Positions 1 to 8,798 are shown, counted from the stretch's first letter. The stretch: 64,000 nucleotides of DNA from [Erwinia] mediterraneensis (GCF_900604315.1 NZ_LR026978.1:3420013-3484012), one strand, 5' to 3'. A program made the numbers and translations. The notes: generated from the sequence alone by a model not told the origin.

Positions 1-29
1 CTGTTAGCGGCAGCCGGAACTTGAAACAA

Positions 30-56
30 GGCGGAGCTGACCACTCCGCCTTTTTT
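30..56 (+). terminator. Rho-independent terminator
   Basis: A 7-bp GGCGGAG/CTCCGCC stem with a 7-base loop is followed by six T on the + strand. It most likely ends a + strand gene lying left of the window. The complementary strand has only a broken T run (TTGTTT), so it may weakly serve the alcohol dehydrogenase ending at 74 as well. Confidence 0.8.
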
Positions 57-73
57 CGCGCCTGAGCGCAGGC

Positions 74-1243
74 TCAGGGAACAAACACCGCGCGTACGCA
101 GCCATCCTCTTTGTGTTTAAACATCTCATAACCACGTGCGGCTTCTTCCAGCGGGAAGCGATGGGTCGCCATCATCGCCGGATTCAGCTCGCCCTGTGCG
201 ACATGCTCCAGCAGGCGTGGCATATAACGCTGACCGTGCTGCTGGGCGGTGCGGATGGTCAGGCTTTTATTGATAATCAGCCCCAGCGGGAATTTATCCA
301 TCACGCCATACACGCCGAGAATGGCGATATTGCCGCCTTTACGGCAGCTGTAAAGCATCTGCCGCAACGCCGCGCCAATGTCAGTTTCCAGATGCAGCAG
401 CTGTTTGGTGCGGTCATAGACCTGAGTTAACCCCTCACCACGGGCTTCCATCCCCACCGCGTCAATACAGCTGTCAGGACCACGTCCGCCGGTCAGTTCC
501 AGCAGCGCTTCGTGAATATCCTCTTTGCTGTAATCAAGGGTCAGAGTATCGGCATTTTGCTGGCGCGCCATTGCCAGTCGCTCCGGATAACGGTCGATGG
601 CGATCACCTGGTGGGCCCCCATCAGCCAGGCGGATTGCTGCGCCATTAAACCGACGCCGCCACAGCCCCAGACCGCCACGGTATCGCCGGGATGAATGTT
701 ACAGAAGTCAGCGCCCATGTAGCCGGTGGGAACCGCATCCGACAGAAACAGCGCCTGTTCATCGCTGACGCTTTCCGGCACCACAAAACAGTCGTTATCC
801 GCAAAGGGCACCCGGACATATTCCGCGTGCGAACCCGCATAGCCGCCAAAGGCGTGACTGTAGGCGTAGATACCGCCGGTAGCGTGTCCCAGTACCGACT
901 CACCCAGCTCCCAGTGCGGATTCGTGTTATCACAGCAGGAGGGCAGTTGATGCTGACAGAACCAGCAGGAACCGCAGGAGATAAACGACGGCACCACGAC
1001 GCGATCGCCGCGCCGGATATTGCGTACCGCGCTGCCCACCTCAACCACTTCCCCCATAAACTCATGGCCCAGGATATCCCCCTCATGCATGGTCGGGATC
1101 AGGCCATCAATCACGTGCAGATCGGAGCCACAGGTGGTGGTCAGCCGTACCCGAATGATCGCATCATGGGGATTGAGAATGCCGGGATCGGCCACGGTTT
1201 CTACTTTCAGATCATTGACGCCATTCCAACATAGAGCTCGCAT
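74..1243 (-). CDS. Zinc-dependent medium-chain alcohol dehydrogenase
   Basis: This is a zinc medium-chain dehydrogenase of the class that includes glutathione-independent formaldehyde dehydrogenase, expected to oxidise an alcohol or aldehyde with NAD(P). Numbering is from the ATG at 1246. Cys39 (TTCGSD) and the GHEFMGE motif at 60-66 supply catalytic-zinc ligands. Cys91, Cys94, Cys97 and Cys104/105 form the structural zinc lobe, and GCGGVG near residue 195 is the Rossmann dinucleotide loop. AAGGAGG lies almost against the ATG at 1246 and 4 bases before the next ATG at 1243, so 1243 is preferred. The gene is directly downstream of the SRPBCC gene, with stop and start overlapping, implying one operon. 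A paralogue of the same class lies at 34041. The substrate cannot be read from sequence. Confidence 0.9.
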   Translation of the reverse strand: MRALCWNGVNDLKVETVADPGILNPHDAIIRVRLTTTCGSDLHVIDGLIPTMHEGDILGHEFMGEVVEVGSAVRNIRRGDRVVVPSFISCGSCWFCQHQLPSCCDNTNPHWELGESVLGHATGGIYAYSHAFGGYAGSHAEYVRVPFADNDCFVVPESVSDEQALFLSDAVPTGYMGADFCNIHPGDTVAVWGCGGVGLMAQQSAWLMGAHQVIAIDRYPERLAMARQQNADTLTLDYSKEDIHEALLELTGGRGPDSCIDAVGMEARGEGLTQVYDRTKQLLHLETDIGAALRQMLYSCRKGGNIAILGVYGVMDKFPLGLIINKSLTIRTAQQHGQRYMPRLLEHVAQGELNPAMMATHRFPLEEAARGYEMFKHKEDGCVRAVFVP

Positions 1244-1788
1244 CATACCTCCTTCTTATCTTTGCCCTGAGCATGACGGCCAGCAGGCTGGCTGTAGAGC
1301 GTAGGGATCTCACCGGTTTCAGCCAGACTTTTAAAACGATGAAGCGCTTTACTGGCGATCTCTTTCGGAAAGAGATCGAGCATCGAGGTCACCTTTTTAC
1401 CGATAACGCCACCCGGCGGTGTAAAACGCAGCGTTAACGCCAGCTCCGTTCCCCATTCACCCGGCGCGGTGCTCAGTTCCAGCTGCCCTTCATTCGGAAT
1501 ATCCGCTCCCTCCAGCGAGCGCCAGGCGATCAGCCGTCCCGGCTCAATCTCCGTAATACGGCTCTCCCAGCGCCAGTTCTTTTTCACCGGACCATCCACT
1601 TCCCAGCGGGCATCGCTGTCGTTAATCACTTCGACACGGGCGAAATGCGCCATAATGCGCGGCAAAGTGTCGGGTTGTAACCAGAGCTGACACAGCTCAG
1701 GGGCGGGGCGTCCAATGGTGATCCAGCGGCGCAGAATCAAATCGCGATCGTTATCCACTGCAGCAAAAGTGTCAGTTGAATGGGTCAA
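1243..1788 (-). CDS. SRPBCC (START-like) family protein
   Basis: The 181-residue protein shows the SRPBCC/polyketide-cyclase-like pattern: an N-terminal strand with VDNDRDLILRRW, then WRWESRITEIEPGRLIAWRSLEG, then an amphipathic C-terminal helix (FPKEIASKALHRFKSLAETGE). Such folds bind a hydrophobic ligand in a helix-grip cavity; the ligand here is unknown. The start is TTG at 1788, four bases after a strong AAGGAGG. The stop overlaps the start of the alcohol dehydrogenase, so the two are translationally coupled. The C-terminal tail after residue 165 is charged and probably disordered. Function beyond the fold is not inferred. Confidence 0.8.
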   Translation of the reverse strand: MTHSTDTFAAVDNDRDLILRRWITIGRPAPELCQLWLQPDTLPRIMAHFARVEVINDSDARWEVDGPVKKNWRWESRITEIEPGRLIAWRSLEGADIPNEGQLELSTAPGEWGTELALTLRFTPPGGVIGKKVTSMLDLFPKEIASKALHRFKSLAETGEIPTLYSQPAGRHAQGKDKKEV

Positions 1789-1977
1789 GTGGCCTCCTTA
1801 TACCCCTGAAGGGGAAAATAAAAGCGAATCAACGCTCAGCATCGACATGTTGAGTTAAGCACAGGCCAGGGAAACTGCGAGCGAAGCGGAAGAGCGGGCG
1901 TGCTGATAAAAAGGCGCACGGCGGACCGTCCGGGAACGGCCCGCATCAGGTGAAGTCAGGGGGATGGATTGCGCGCA

Positions 1978-2184
1978 TTATGCCCGGGCGCGTGTCAGCG
2001 CATGCTTAAACAGCCGCACCTCGCTACGCAGCCAGCGGCGTGAGGAGAGCGGGGTGTGATCGAGCGACTCCGGCAGTGGCACACCTGCCAGGGTGCCGCG
2101 GTTGCAGATCGCCCTGATAAGCTGGCGCTCGTCAATACCGGTATAACAGGCCATTTCAAGTACGCTCATGGTTTGCGTTTTCAT
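1978..2184 (-). CDS. Small hypothetical protein, HTH-like
   Basis: A 68-codon ORF opens at an ATG preceded by AAGGAG at good spacing, which is the main reason to accept it. The product has an alternating helical pattern (SVLEMACYTGIDERQLIRAICNRGTLAG) resembling the helix-turn-helix of excisionase or MerR-like proteins, followed by a basic segment (SSRRWLRSEVRLFKHALTRARA). No signal peptide or membrane segment is present. It is single and divergent from nat. The 177 bases down to the SRPBCC gene hold only GC-rich inverted repeats around 1922-1945. Not recognised as a named family; a DNA-binding role is only suggested by shape. Confidence 0.55.
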   Translation of the reverse strand: MKTQTMSVLEMACYTGIDERQLIRAICNRGTLAGVPLPESLDHTPLSSRRWLRSEVRLFKHALTRARA

Positions 2185-2388
2185 ACTTTTCTCCTTAAGC
2201 CCGCGAACGGGACATCATGCAGAAAATCTGGCTTAAGGTATTGTTTGTCTGTTTTTTACCCGGCATCTTGATCCTGGTCAGTTTGCCAGCAATAAAGCTG
2301 TACCGGCGGCAATAAAACAGAAAATTTTTACGTTACGTTCCGGGGATGAACTACAACTAACATATCGGTTTTCTGGTGACAGACGGTT

Positions 2389-3225
2389 ATGACTTTTTCC
2401 CTGCCCGCTTATTTTGCCCGTATCGGTTATCAGGGCGCGCCACAGCCAGATCTGGCGACCCTGCGGCAGCTGCATCTGCATCACAGCTGCGCCATCCCTT
2501 TTGAGAATCTGGATGTGCTGTTAGAACGGCCCATTGTTCTGGATGATGACGCGGTCTTTACCAAGCTGGTAAGCGCCGGACGCGGCGGCTATTGCTATGA
2601 ACAGAACGCGCTCTTTAGTCGGGCGCTGGAGACTATCGGGTTTGAGGTGCAACCTCTGGCGGCGCGCGTCATGTTAATGCAGCCGGAAACGATGCCGCCA
2701 CGCACCCATCGTTTACTCTGCGTGACGCTGGAGAAGGAACGCTGGATCGCCGATGTGGGTTTTGGCGGGCTGACGCTGACCGCGCCGGTGCGTCTCGACA
2801 GTGACGCGGAGCAACTGACGCCCCATGGCGCGGTAAAAATCGTGAAAACGGGCAGTGACTATCTGTTGATGCGGCAAAAAGAGCAGCAGTGGCTGACACT
2901 TTATCGCTTCGATCTGACCATGCAGTATGCCGCTGATTACCTGATGGCAAATCACTTTGTTTCTACCTGGCCTGATTCTCACTTCCGGCATCATCTGCAA
3001 CTGGCGCGCCAGCTGCCTGATGGCAGAATAAACACGCTTTTCGACACCACCTGTACCCGGCACGGCGGGGCAACGCAACACCAGACGCTAAGTGCGGATG
3101 CGCTTTACGCGCTGCTGCCGTCAGGCTTCCGGCTACGCCTTGACGACCCACAACACGGCATCACCCGTACCGATTTTCGTCAGCTTATTGCGCGCTTAGC
3201 GTCTGCAAAGCAGAGCCTGCCGTGA
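2389..3225 (+). CDS. nhoA: Arylamine N-acetyltransferase
   Basis: It transfers acetyl from acetyl-CoA to arylamines and arylhydrazines, or O-acetylates N-hydroxyarylamines, in the cytoplasm. The 278-residue length is right for the bacterial NAT family. The Cys-His-Asp triad is intact: Cys69 in RGGYCYEQN, His107 in PRTHRLL and Asp122 in WIADVGFGG. These positions coincide with those described for the Salmonella enzyme. The conserved IPFENLDVLL segment near 36-45 is present. It is monocistronic, and no strong Shine-Dalgarno is obvious before the ATG. The natural substrate is unknown, as for most bacterial NATs. Confidence 0.95.
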   Translation: MTFSLPAYFARIGYQGAPQPDLATLRQLHLHHSCAIPFENLDVLLERPIVLDDDAVFTKLVSAGRGGYCYEQNALFSRALETIGFEVQPLAARVMLMQPETMPPRTHRLLCVTLEKERWIADVGFGGLTLTAPVRLDSDAEQLTPHGAVKIVKTGSDYLLMRQKEQQWLTLYRFDLTMQYAADYLMANHFVSTWPDSHFRHHLQLARQLPDGRINTLFDTTCTRHGGATQHQTLSADALYALLPSGFRLRLDDPQHGITRTDFRQLIARLASAKQSLP

Positions 3226-3318
3226 TAAATCACTCATTTGCCGCACTTTTTCCACCAGCGTTTAAACAAAAGATGCGGAATTTTTTGAGCATTCATTAGC
3301 GCTGCCCACCAGATTGAA

Positions 3319-3336
3319 AGGTGATTTTCATCACAT
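3319..3336 (+). promoter_or_regulatory. Candidate CRP site upstream of gcd
   Basis: GGTGA-N6-TCACA differs from the TGTGA-N6-TCACA consensus in one base. It lies about 165 bases before the gcd start in an AT-rich stretch (3226-3501) that contains no gene. cAMP-CRP control of gcd is known in E. coli, which supports the call; the distance to the actual transcription start is not known. Confidence 0.5.
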
Positions 3337-3501
3337 TTATTCCCGATGCGTCTGTTTCAGGCCTCTCTGGCCAGGTATTGATAAGTATTTATTATGAAAC
3401 TTTAATTTAACTATTTTTGCATTTTTGTTACCTCAGTTAAAATGATGTTGAAGTTATGTATTTTAATTTCAATACGTTAGTATTTATCTTGAGGGTTTTC
3501 A

Positions 3502-5859
3502 ATGATTAGTAAAATTACCGGTGTGGTGCTTGCCATACTGGGTGTTGCGCTGGTGTATATGGGAGGCAAGCTGCTGTTCGCAGGCGGCAGTCTCTTTTAT
3601 GCCCTGATGGGGGTTGGATTACTCATCACCGCGATAATGCTGTTCCTGCAGAAACGGGGGGCGCTGGCATTCTACGCAGTACTGATGTGGATCACCTTAT
3701 TCTGGATTATCTGGGAGGTGGGTTTCGATAAATGGCAATGGATCCCCCGTGGCGATCTGTTCGGTATTATCGGCCTCTGGCTGGCGATGCCGTGGGTGGT
3801 TCGTCCACTTTTCCGCGGCGAGCGCGCTTTCCATCCATTTCTCGGCACAACGGTTATTGTCATGATCCTCGTGACGCTTGGTTTGTGCTTCTATGATCCG
3901 GTGACTCAGAACGGCACTCTTACCAGTGAGCGTAAGCCCACCGAACTGACCGTGCCGAAAGAGGACTGGACAGCCTACGGCGGTACTACCAATGGTCTGC
4001 GTTATTCCGCACTGAACCAGATTAATAACGGTAACGCGAAGGATCTGGAAATCGCCTGGACCTATCACACCGGCGATGTGCGTAAAGAAGACGACGCCAG
4101 CGAGTACACCTTCCAGGCGACCCCGCTGAAAGTCAACGGCATGCTCTATTTCTGTACGCCTCATAACGAGGTGCACGCGCTGAACCCGGAAACCGGGACG
4201 GTGCTGTGGAAATATATCCCGCCTAAAGATCGTTCTTACTTGCAACAGCATCAGACCTGTCGTGGCGTCAGCTACTATACCAACAGCCCAGCTCCGGCAG
4301 ACAATACTGCTGCGCCCGCTCTGTGCCGTAAACGTATTTTCAACGCTACCGCGAATGCGCGTCTGGTTGCGCTGGATGCCGACAGCGGTAAGCTGTGTAC
4401 CGATTTTGGTAACAATGGCGTTATCGATCTGCATGACAACATGGGCGAAACGCGTTCACATGCGCTGATGCATACCTCTGCGCCGCTGGTGGCGGGCGAT
4501 CTGGTGATCGTTGGTGGTTCAGTGATGGATAACGGCTACCAGAACGGTAACCCTTCTGGCGTAATCCGCGCTTATGATGCCACCACAGGTCGTCTGGTGT
4601 GGAATTTCGATCCGGCTAACCCGGAAAATACCCGGCCGATTGCCGCAGACAAAAACTATCCTTATGACTCGCCGGTCGCCTGGGCGCCGCTGAGTGCGGA
4701 TTTGCAAAACGGTCTGGTCTATGTGCCGTTCGGCAACGCTTCGCCGGATGAAGTGGGTATCGGACGTGATCCTGAAAGCAACACGGAAAAATTCCGTGAC
4801 GCGCTGGTGGCGCTCGATCTGAAAACCGGCGCCTTCAAATGGCGTTATCAGAGTGCCAACAACGACCTGTGGGACCGCGATAACCCCTCTCAGCCTTCGC
4901 TGCTGAATATCGATTATCAGGGTAAAAATCAGCCGGTCGTCATCCTGCCGACCAAATCAGGCAACCTGTTTGTACTCAATCGCCTTACTGGCCAGCCGGT
5001 CTATCCGGTTAATCAGGTTAAAGTCTCTCAGGAAGGCGGCGTGCCGGGCGAGAAATTTGCCGCGACGCAGCCGGTTTCCAGCCTGAACTTTATCCCTGAG
5101 CCGTTAACCGAAAAAGCGATGTGGGGCGTGACGCCTTTCGATCAGATGGCCTGCCGTCTTGATTTCAAATCGCTGCGTTATGACGGTAACCCCTGGACGC
5201 CGGCTACGGAAAAAGGTTCGATTATTTTCCCGGGCAATATGGGTGTCTTTAACTGGGGTTCTGTGGCCATCGATCCGGAGCGTCAGCTGCTGATCGCTGC
5301 GCCGCTGCGCCTGGCTTATAAGTACACGCTGATTAAACGTACGCCAGAAACCGCCAGTGAACGTAAGTTCACCAAAGAGGGCGAACCTTACTGGAACGAA
5401 AACTTCCAGGGAGATTACGCTATCCGAATCCAGCAGCTGGCTTCCGATCTGGGCATCCCCTGTATTGCGCCGCCGTGGGGCCGTATGGTGGGCGTCGACC
5501 TGAAGACCGGTAAAACCGAGTGGCTGCGTCGTGTTGGTACCACGAAAAACCTGAAAACTACTTTTCTGCCGGGTCCTTTCCCGATTGGCTTCCCGATGGG
5601 AATGGTGGCGCATGGCGGTCCGCTGGTAACGGCAGGTGATGTGGTCTTCCACGGCGCGACGGCAGATAACTACTTCCGTGCCTATGACAGCAATACCGGT
5701 AAGCTGCTCTGGCAGATCGAGCTGAATGCGGGTGCGCAGGCCACACCATCAACCTTTATGGGCAAAGATGGTAAGCAGTACGTGGTGATTGCTGCCGGTG
5801 GTCATGGTTCGATGAAGACGACACCGGGAGATACGCTGGTCGCTTTCCGTCTGAAGTAA
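3502..5859 (+). CDS. gcd: Membrane-bound PQQ-dependent glucose dehydrogenase
   Basis: This quinoprotein oxidises glucose to gluconolactone at the periplasmic face and passes electrons to ubiquinone, acidifying the surroundings. Residues 1-140 contain about five hydrophobic membrane helices. The remainder is the eight-bladed propeller, with repeated tryptophan-docking segments such as ALNPETGTVLWKY, ALDLKTGAFKWRY and AYDSNTGKLLWQI. At 785 residues it is close to E. coli Gcd (796). A GAGGG Shine-Dalgarno precedes the ATG. It is monocistronic, with a perfect terminator behind it and a CRP-like site upstream. No PQQ biosynthesis genes are in the window, so holoenzyme formation depends on genes elsewhere or on imported cofactor. 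Confidence 0.97.
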   Translation: MISKITGVVLAILGVALVYMGGKLLFAGGSLFYALMGVGLLITAIMLFLQKRGALAFYAVLMWITLFWIIWEVGFDKWQWIPRGDLFGIIGLWLAMPWVVRPLFRGERAFHPFLGTTVIVMILVTLGLCFYDPVTQNGTLTSERKPTELTVPKEDWTAYGGTTNGLRYSALNQINNGNAKDLEIAWTYHTGDVRKEDDASEYTFQATPLKVNGMLYFCTPHNEVHALNPETGTVLWKYIPPKDRSYLQQHQTCRGVSYYTNSPAPADNTAAPALCRKRIFNATANARLVALDADSGKLCTDFGNNGVIDLHDNMGETRSHALMHTSAPLVAGDLVIVGGSVMDNGYQNGNPSGVIRAYDATTGRLVWNFDPANPENTRPIAADKNYPYDSPVAWAPLSADLQNGLVYVPFGNASPDEVGIGRDPESNTEKFRDALVALDLKTGAFKWRYQSANNDLWDRDNPSQPSLLNIDYQGKNQPVVILPTKSGNLFVLNRLTGQPVYPVNQVKVSQEGGVPGEKFAATQPVSSLNFIPEPLTEKAMWGVTPFDQMACRLDFKSLRYDGNPWTPATEKGSIIFPGNMGVFNWGSVAIDPERQLLIAAPLRLAYKYTLIKRTPETASERKFTKEGEPYWNENFQGDYAIRIQQLASDLGIPCIAPPWGRMVGVDLKTGKTEWLRRVGTTKNLKTTFLPGPFPIGFPMGMVAHGGPLVTAGDVVFHGATADNYFRAYDSNTGKLLWQIELNAGAQATPSTFMGKDGKQYVVIAAGGHGSMKTTPGDTLVAFRLK

Positions 5860-5878
5860 CAATATACCGACTTGCTAA

Positions 5879-5902
5879 AGCGCCCCGCGGGGCGCTTTTT
5901 TT
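5879..5902 (+). terminator. Rho-independent terminator of gcd
   Basis: The 8-bp stem AGCGCCCC/GGGGCGCT with a 2-base centre is followed by a T run, 20 bases after the gcd stop. It also separates gcd from the convergent RES toxin gene. Confidence 0.9.
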
Positions 5903-5913
5903 ATGGCCGGGGA

Positions 5914-6375
5914 TTAACGCAGCAGACGCGGGTCGAAGGAGAAGCTATGCTGTTGCACCGTTTTCAGCGCCGCCGTAAATGCGGGATGCTGAGGGTTGAG
6001 CAGGGCGTTACTCTCCTGCGGAATAATACTGGAGGGTACAATTAAGGCCAGGCTGCTGTTGCTCTCCAGCCAGCCGCTGCCGAGGTCCATGGTGGAGACC
6101 GGCGCCGGATCTGCGCGCCAGTCCTCAGGCAAATAGCGGTTTTCCAGTACCTGAACTTCCGTATCCGGCACCTCGAGCGTAAACAGCGCATAGTGCTCAA
6201 GCAGACTCTCTTTTTGCAGGTGGACCAGAATTTCCAGTGAGGCGAGGGCGATAGAGGTGGAAACATAGACGGCGGCGCTGCCTTTATGGTTCCAGCGACC
6301 GCCATACCATTTTGCGCCATTTCCGGTCCATGCTTCCTGCGCCCAGGCCGTTTTGGTCAGGCGGTAAAAGATCAT
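5914..6375 (-). CDS. RES-domain toxin of a RES/Xre toxin-antitoxin pair
   Basis: The 153-residue protein carries the RES family signature along its length: an N-terminal RLTK, then GGRWNHKGSAAVYVSTSIALASLEILVH (about residues 25-53), and a C-terminal SNALLNPQHPAF. Characterised RES toxins (for example MbcT) deplete cellular NAD+, using an Arg, Tyr and Glu/Ser set that these blocks would supply. It starts with ATG four bases inside the end of the antitoxin gene, the usual antitoxin-first order. The reading frame is intact, so the toxin is probably functional. It is convergent to gcd. Confidence 0.9.
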   Translation of the reverse strand: MIFYRLTKTAWAQEAWTGNGAKWYGGRWNHKGSAAVYVSTSIALASLEILVHLQKESLLEHYALFTLEVPDTEVQVLENRYLPEDWRADPAPVSTMDLGSGWLESNSSLALIVPSSIIPQESNALLNPQHPAFTAALKTVQQHSFSFDPRLLR

Positions 6376-6818
6376 GACCAGACACCGTGCTCCAGACGTC
6401 CAATCAAATCCAGTACTTCAATGGCGCCGCTTTCTGTAGCGACCAGAGTGACAGGCGCAATATTGCCCAGCGCTTTCACCGGATTGCGCAGCCACTGCCA
6501 GGCCGCATCTTTATCACCATTAAACAGCTGTACGGCGGCATCAAACACCCGCACCAGACGCGCGACGCGCTCGCTCTCATCCGGCGACAGCGTACGGCCT
6601 GCGCTTTTGCGCCGCGCCACATTGCGCTCATTAATCCCGGCAATACGCAAAATATCGGCCTTCGACATGTCAGCCCAGCGATGAATATTATCGAGAACTT
6701 CCACCGGCAACCCGGCCTGCAGAGCGCGCGTCAGTTCACGTCCGGTGTTGGCGGGCAACCCGGCAACGCGCCAGAGCGCCGCTTTACCGGGCTGTACAGC
6801 AGGAATGTAGGTACGCAT
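6372..6818 (-). CDS. Xre/MbcA/ParS-type antitoxin (DUF2384)
   Basis: This is the partner of the RES toxin and is expected to bind and neutralise it and to repress the operon. The N-terminal half (about 40-75) has a helix-turn-helix-like region (VEVLDNIHRWADMSKADILRIAGI). The C-terminal half holds the DUF2384 region ending in WLRNPVKALGNIAPVTLVATESGAIEVLDLIGRLEHG. The ATG at 6818 has GGAG six bases upstream and gives 148 residues. An upstream TTG at 6863 would also be in frame but lies inside the promoter/operator, so it was rejected. The stop overlaps the toxin start by 4 bases. Confidence 0.9.
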   Translation of the reverse strand: MRTYIPAVQPGKAALWRVAGLPANTGRELTRALQAGLPVEVLDNIHRWADMSKADILRIAGINERNVARRKSAGRTLSPDESERVARLVRVFDAAVQLFNGDKDAAWQWLRNPVKALGNIAPVTLVATESGAIEVLDLIGRLEHGVWS

Positions 6819-6834
6819 AACTCGCTCCGCAAGC

Positions 6835-6869
6835 AGACAATTGACAGGGTTGATTATAGACAATTGTCT
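6835..6869 (-). promoter_or_regulatory. RES/Xre promoter with operator palindrome
   Basis: On the minus strand a TATAAT -10 box occupies 6858-6853. Immediately upstream is a perfect 12-bp palindrome AGACAATTGTCT (6858-6869). A second half copy, AGACAATTG, lies at 6835-6843 near the expected transcription start. The pair brackets the -10 box, the layout expected for autorepression by the Xre-type antitoxin. The -35 box is weak. The operator assignment is inferred from position and symmetry. Confidence 0.6.
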
Positions 6870-7018
6870 GGTTAAAGAACAGGGAAGATGATGTGATCAG
6901 CGCATCGGATGAAGAACGCAACGAGCGTGAGAGGCAATGCCAGGCCATCGGCTGTGCCAGTAAAGTAAACGGAAGGGAGCGTCAGAATAACGCACCCTGC
7001 AATTTATTCCGGGAAAAG

Positions 7019-7840
7019 TTATTTTTTATAATTTTGACGAACGCAGATTTTGTTGAAGCCACTGTTCAGGTAATTGCGAAATGATGAATAGCCAGGTTCA
7101 TTCTCAGTCGCCGGGTGTCCTGTTTCAGCCGTAAATGCTGTAACACCAGACTGCTTGCCATCGCGTAACCGACGCATAATTAATGCCCTTTGCGTACCTT
7201 TCTGTCGCAATTCTGCCAGGGTTGTATCAATACCCAACCAGGCCGTGTGATGATCAATATAGATCGCCCCGGCGGCCACGGGCCGGTTATTATCCCAGGC
7301 AAGATAAGTTTTCCATTTTTCTCTGCCCACTAAAGCGGAAAACCATGGCCGGACCTGTTCAGGCAGCCCGAAACCTGACTGCACAACCAGACCAAAATTA
7401 TCGGCATCATGAGTTCGAACGGGCCTGATTTCATAAGCCGAGGGGGGATGGGAGGTATCTGAAATAGCGGTATGATGCAGATAAAATTTTGCCCAGCCAT
7501 TACCGGCAGGAGCCAGTTCTTGTTTGCGTAACCAGTCAATGGTTGCGGAGGTATTTAGCGCGGGATTTATCTGGAAGGCCCAGGCGTCAGCGTGAGTATT
7601 CAGCCATTGCAGGGCCTCAGCCAGTTCTTCATCACTGACGGGCTGCTCCGCACCCAGCGCCATAGCTCTGTTTAATTCGGTGATGGGTATCGCCGGACAG
7701 GCCAGTAAACCCAGACCATGAATAATAGTATGCTTTAATTTCAATTGTTCGCTTAATACTGCAGGCGCTGCGGCAAATAAATCCAGCCAGGCATCGCGCT
7801 CAACTTTTTCACAGGCAGAAATACTTTCAACGTCAATCAT
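7019..7840 (-). CDS. GNAT family acetyltransferase
   Basis: The 273-residue protein has a C-terminal GNAT-like domain: YEIRPVRTHDADNFGLVVQSGFG starts it, LAWDNNRPVAAGAIYIDHHTAWLGI is the beta4 region, and LRQKGTQRALIMRRLRDG corresponds to the acetyl-CoA-binding loop and helix, though the usual R/Q-x-x-G-x-G/A is degenerate. The N-terminal 130 residues are helical and unassigned. The ATG at 7840 follows GAGGG at eight bases; the TTG at 7885 lacks a ribosome site. Substrate unknown. Possibly an old N-terminal extension or duplication of the domain. Confidence 0.75.
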   Translation of the reverse strand: MIDVESISACEKVERDAWLDLFAAAPAVLSEQLKLKHTIIHGLGLLACPAIPITELNRAMALGAEQPVSDEELAEALQWLNTHADAWAFQINPALNTSATIDWLRKQELAPAGNGWAKFYLHHTAISDTSHPPSAYEIRPVRTHDADNFGLVVQSGFGLPEQVRPWFSALVGREKWKTYLAWDNNRPVAAGAIYIDHHTAWLGIDTTLAELRQKGTQRALIMRRLRDGKQSGVTAFTAETGHPATENEPGYSSFRNYLNSGFNKICVRQNYKK

Positions 7841-8285
7841 TTTAGCAACCCTCTGTTTGAGATTTATCGCATCGACAGACTTCAATAAAGAACTGTTTAC
7901 TCAATTTTACAGAAAGAAATAGTTATTCAATATGCCAGATTTTATTTGCATGCAACATGCAAAGACCATGCGTTACACTCTTAATTAAACAGGAAAATCA
8001 CGCGGCAAGAGCGATTAAAACAGATTTATTTTTCATTTGCATTTTACGCAGATTAAAAAAAATTTAGCGAATTGATATTGAGATTGCAGCACAAAAGGTG
8101 AATTTGAGAGTTATAACTTTTCAGGTTACGTCAGCAGGATGCGGATTAATATATTCACGGTTATAGATTATTTATATCCCTTGCCTGAGAGTGAATGATT
8201 TATCTGTGCGGCTTAACCGTTTTAGATTATGTTAATAACCATTAATGGGGCTGTACGACAGTAGTGAAGGTTAACGGGAGGAAAA
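7841..8285. other. AT-rich intergenic region, no gene seen
   Basis: These 445 bases separate two divergently oriented acetyltransferase genes. The sequence is markedly AT-rich (runs of A and T around 7910-8070) and must hold both promoters. No convincing ORF, RNA gene or strong operator was found. Confidence 0.5.
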
Positions 8286-8798
8286 ATGGAGTTAGAGACG
8301 ACGCGTCTGCGCCTGGAGCCATTCCGGCACGAACATTATGATGGCCTGCGGGCGATGGAGAATGATCCTGAGATTATGCGCTATATCAGTAATGGCAAGG
8401 TTAAAACGCCCGAAGAAACGCGAGCCAATATCGAACGCGTCACGCAGCGCTGGCAACAATATGGTTTTTCATGGTGGGCAATCCGGGAAAAAAAATCTGA
8501 TGCGGTAGTGGGCGCAGCATGCCTGCAACATTTAGCCAACCAGGACGGCGCGCCTCTGGAGATTGGCTGGCGTCTGAACGCCAGTTCTCATGGCAAAGGT
8601 TATGCGACGGAAGCGGCGCAGGCGATTATTGAATTTGCCGCTGAAAAGGTTGGCGCAACGTATCTGGTGGCGGTGGCTGATCCTGAAAACAACGCATCGC
8701 AACGGGTGATGCAGAGACTGGGAATGAGATACAAAGGTATTGAACAGCATTATGATGTGCCTTGCGTGGTTTATGAACTGCAGATAACAGCGGCCTGA
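8286..8798 (+). CDS. RimJ/RimL-type GNAT acetyltransferase
   Basis: The 170-residue protein is a compact Acetyltransf_3-type GNAT: LETTRLRLEPFRHEHYDGL at the N terminus, MENDPEIMRYISNGK, a central GAACLQH strand, and the acetyl-CoA motif GWRLNASSHGKGYATEAAQAII (H-G-K-G-Y-A-T-E). It ends in ASQRVMQRLGMRYKG, also typical. Members N-acetylate protein N termini or small molecules; the target is not predictable. GGGAGG precedes the ATG. It stands alone. Confidence 0.9.
   Translation: MELETTRLRLEPFRHEHYDGLRAMENDPEIMRYISNGKVKTPEETRANIERVTQRWQQYGFSWWAIREKKSDAVVGAACLQHLANQDGAPLEIGWRLNASSHGKGYATEAAQAIIEFAAEKVGATYLVAVADPENNASQRVMQRLGMRYKGIEQHYDVPCVVYELQITAA

Noticed and set aside
6819-6863. TTG start giving a 163-residue antitoxin
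   Set aside because: The codon lies inside the operator palindrome and beside the -10 box; ATG 6818 has a proper Shine-Dalgarno.
6893-7084. 63-codon + strand ORF between the antitoxin promoter and the GNAT gene
   Set aside because: Low-complexity composition, no ribosome site, and its 3' half is antisense to the acetyltransferase gene.
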